Positions 63,006 through 64,000 of a stretch of DNA of 64,000 bases are shown here, piece by piece. Where the stretch lies: the NCBI RefSeq assembly GCF_002222055.1, contig NZ_MUGS01000002.1, forward strand, positions 329,745 through 393,744, read 5' to 3'. This DNA comes from Flavobacterium araucananum. GTDB lineage: Bacteria; Bacteroidota; Bacteroidia; Flavobacteriales; Flavobacteriaceae. Below the pieces are notes generated by a model. It had not been told where the DNA came from, ran no database searches, and saw only the letters and a program-made list of their open reading frames with translations. Position numbers and translations under genes: made by a program. Each line of letters starts with the position of its first letter. The first letter of the stretch is position 1.

Positions 63006-64000
63006 ATGAGCACACAAAAATTCGCAACAAACGCACTACACGCAGGACACGATGTTACTAAAAATGCAGGAACAAGAGCAGTGCCAATTTATCAAACATC
63101 ATCATACGTATTTAACGATTCAGATCATGCTGCTAATTTATTTGGTCTTGCCGAAGCAGGATTTATCTACACCCGTTTAAATAACCCAACGAATGATGTT
63201 CTGGAACAACGTCTTGCAGCACTCGAAGGTGGGATTGGAGCTGTTGTTACAGCATCCGGAGCCTCTGCAATTTCGACAACATTGCTGACTTTGCTAAAAG
63301 CGGGCGACCATATTGTGGCTTCGAATAGTTTATACGGAGGAACTTATAATTTGCTTAATGTAACTTTGCCTCGTTTAGGAATCACGACAACATTTGTAGA
63401 TCCTTCTAAACCTGAGAATTTTACCAAAGCAGCCAAAGAAAATACAAGAGCTTTTTTTGTAGAATCATTAGGGAATCCAAAATTAGATGTATTGGACTTA
63501 AAAGCAATTTCGGCGGAAGCCAAAAACTTCAAAGTACCTTTTATAGTAGACAACACTGTTGCGACACCTTATTTATTGAACCCAATTAAGTACGGAGCAG
63601 ATATTGTGATTCACTCACTGACAAAATATATTTCAGGTAACGGAACTTCGTTAGGAGGTGTTATTATAGATGCAGGAAATTTTGACTGGTCAAACGGAAA
63701 ATTTCCGGAGTTTACAGAACCATCCGCGGGATATCATGGCTTGGTATATCATGAAGCTTTAGGAAATGCTGCTTTTATTGCAAAAGCAAGAATCGAAGGT
63801 TTACGTGATTTTGGTGCCGCTTTGAGTCCGTTTAATGCTTTTCAAATCATTCAGGGATTAGAGACATTACCAATCCGAATCCAGAAGCATAGCGAAAATG
63901 CTTTGGCTTTAGCCTCTTGGTTAGAGAAACAAGATGAGGTTGTCTGGGTAAATTATCCAGGATTAAAAACCAATAAATATTATGACTTAGCACAGGAATA
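63006..64000 (+). CDS. metY: O-acetylhomoserine sulfhydrylase/aminocarboxypropyltransferase, 5' part
   Basis: The gene runs off the right edge after 331 codons. It is a PLP-dependent enzyme of the Cys/Met metabolism family. Visible elements: TSSYVFNDSDHAANLF and IYTRLNNPTNDVLEQRLAALEGG at the N terminus, the pocket region SNSLYGGTYNL, DNTVATPYLLNP (cofactor Asp) and the PLP lysine in HSLTKYISGNG (about 208). It adds sulfide or methanethiol to O-acetylhomoserine to make homocysteine or methionine. It is the main gene of the operon whose leader carries Met/Cys codons. Confidence 0.95.
   Translation, partial: MSTQKFATNALHAGHDVTKNAGTRAVPIYQTSSYVFNDSDHAANLFGLAEAGFIYTRLNNPTNDVLEQRLAALEGGIGAVVTASGASAISTTLLTLLKAGDHIVASNSLYGGTYNLLNVTLPRLGITTTFVDPSKPENFTKAAKENTRAFFVESLGNPKLDVLDLKAISAEAKNFKVPFIVDNTVATPYLLNPIKYGADIVIHSLTKYISGNGTSLGGVIIDAGNFDWSNGKFPEFTEPSAGYHGLVYHEALGNAAFIAKARIEGLRDFGAALSPFNAFQIIQGLETLPIRIQKHSENALALASWLEKQDEVVWVNYPGLKTNKYYDLAQE

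Noticed and set aside
1..64000. tRNA, rRNA or tmRNA genes
   Set aside because: None of the spacers contains a cloverleaf with a T-loop GTTCGA motif or an rRNA-like stretch that I could recognise.

Overview
The window looks like the chromosome of a Flavobacterium-like member of the Bacteroidota. The evidence is low GC, very A/T-rich spacers with few Shine-Dalgarno sequences, promoter-like TAnnTTTG boxes, and lineage markers: PorT (type IX secretion), the XrtF exosortase pair, TamL, HYC_CC_PP, GLPGLI, DUF5686 and several TonB-dependent receptors. Most of the window is conserved core chromosome. I see no transposase, phage block, CRISPR array, rRNA or tRNA gene.

Layout. 1-1.6 kb: end fragment of an STN-domain protein and two uncharacterised genes. 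1.6-5.5 kb: the most unusual locus, a LytTR response regulator, two tiny unlisted double-glycine peptides, a TPR sensor histidine kinase and a 142-residue protein. The three peptides/proteins share one C-terminal tail, DPxxSRGTKTSxxD. 5.7-9 kb: pnp, rpsO and a free-methionine-sulfoxide reductase. 9-10 kb: XrtF and its partner. 10-13 kb: a probable copper/heavy-metal module (HYC_CC_PP, CC-motif TonB receptor, HMA protein). 13-21 kb: DedA, then the cell-shape operon purH-mreB-mreC-mreD-mrdA-rodA on the minus strand. 21-24.4 kb: ABC permease, zinc alcohol dehydrogenase, XRE regulator. 24.4-25 kb: interspersed palindromic repeats. 25-32 kb: accD, fbaA, tamL, an rRNA/tRNA methyltransferase, porT and ubiE/menG. 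32-38 kb: folA, 2TM protein, CBM48 protein, thyA, bifunctional nuclease, etfA and etfB. 38-47.6 kb: pdhB, DUF5686 protein, acyltransferase, soluble and membrane pyrophosphatases, deoxynucleoside kinase. 47.8-57.3 kb: GLPGLI protein, outer-membrane receptor, a large secreted protein, DUF4153 protein and M28 peptidase.

57.6-64 kb is a sulfur-amino-acid region with three different RNA-level controls. metK follows a probable SAM-II-like riboswitch with a good Bacteroidetes promoter. A TonB-dependent receptor (59418) and the metY operon (63006, cut by the window end) each follow a short Met/Cys-rich leader peptide, an alternative pairing segment and an intrinsic terminator, which together look like classical transcription attenuators. 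These leader peptides and the double-glycine peptides are too short to be called routinely and are the main new observations here.

All functional names rest on reading motifs and family knowledge; no database search was run.
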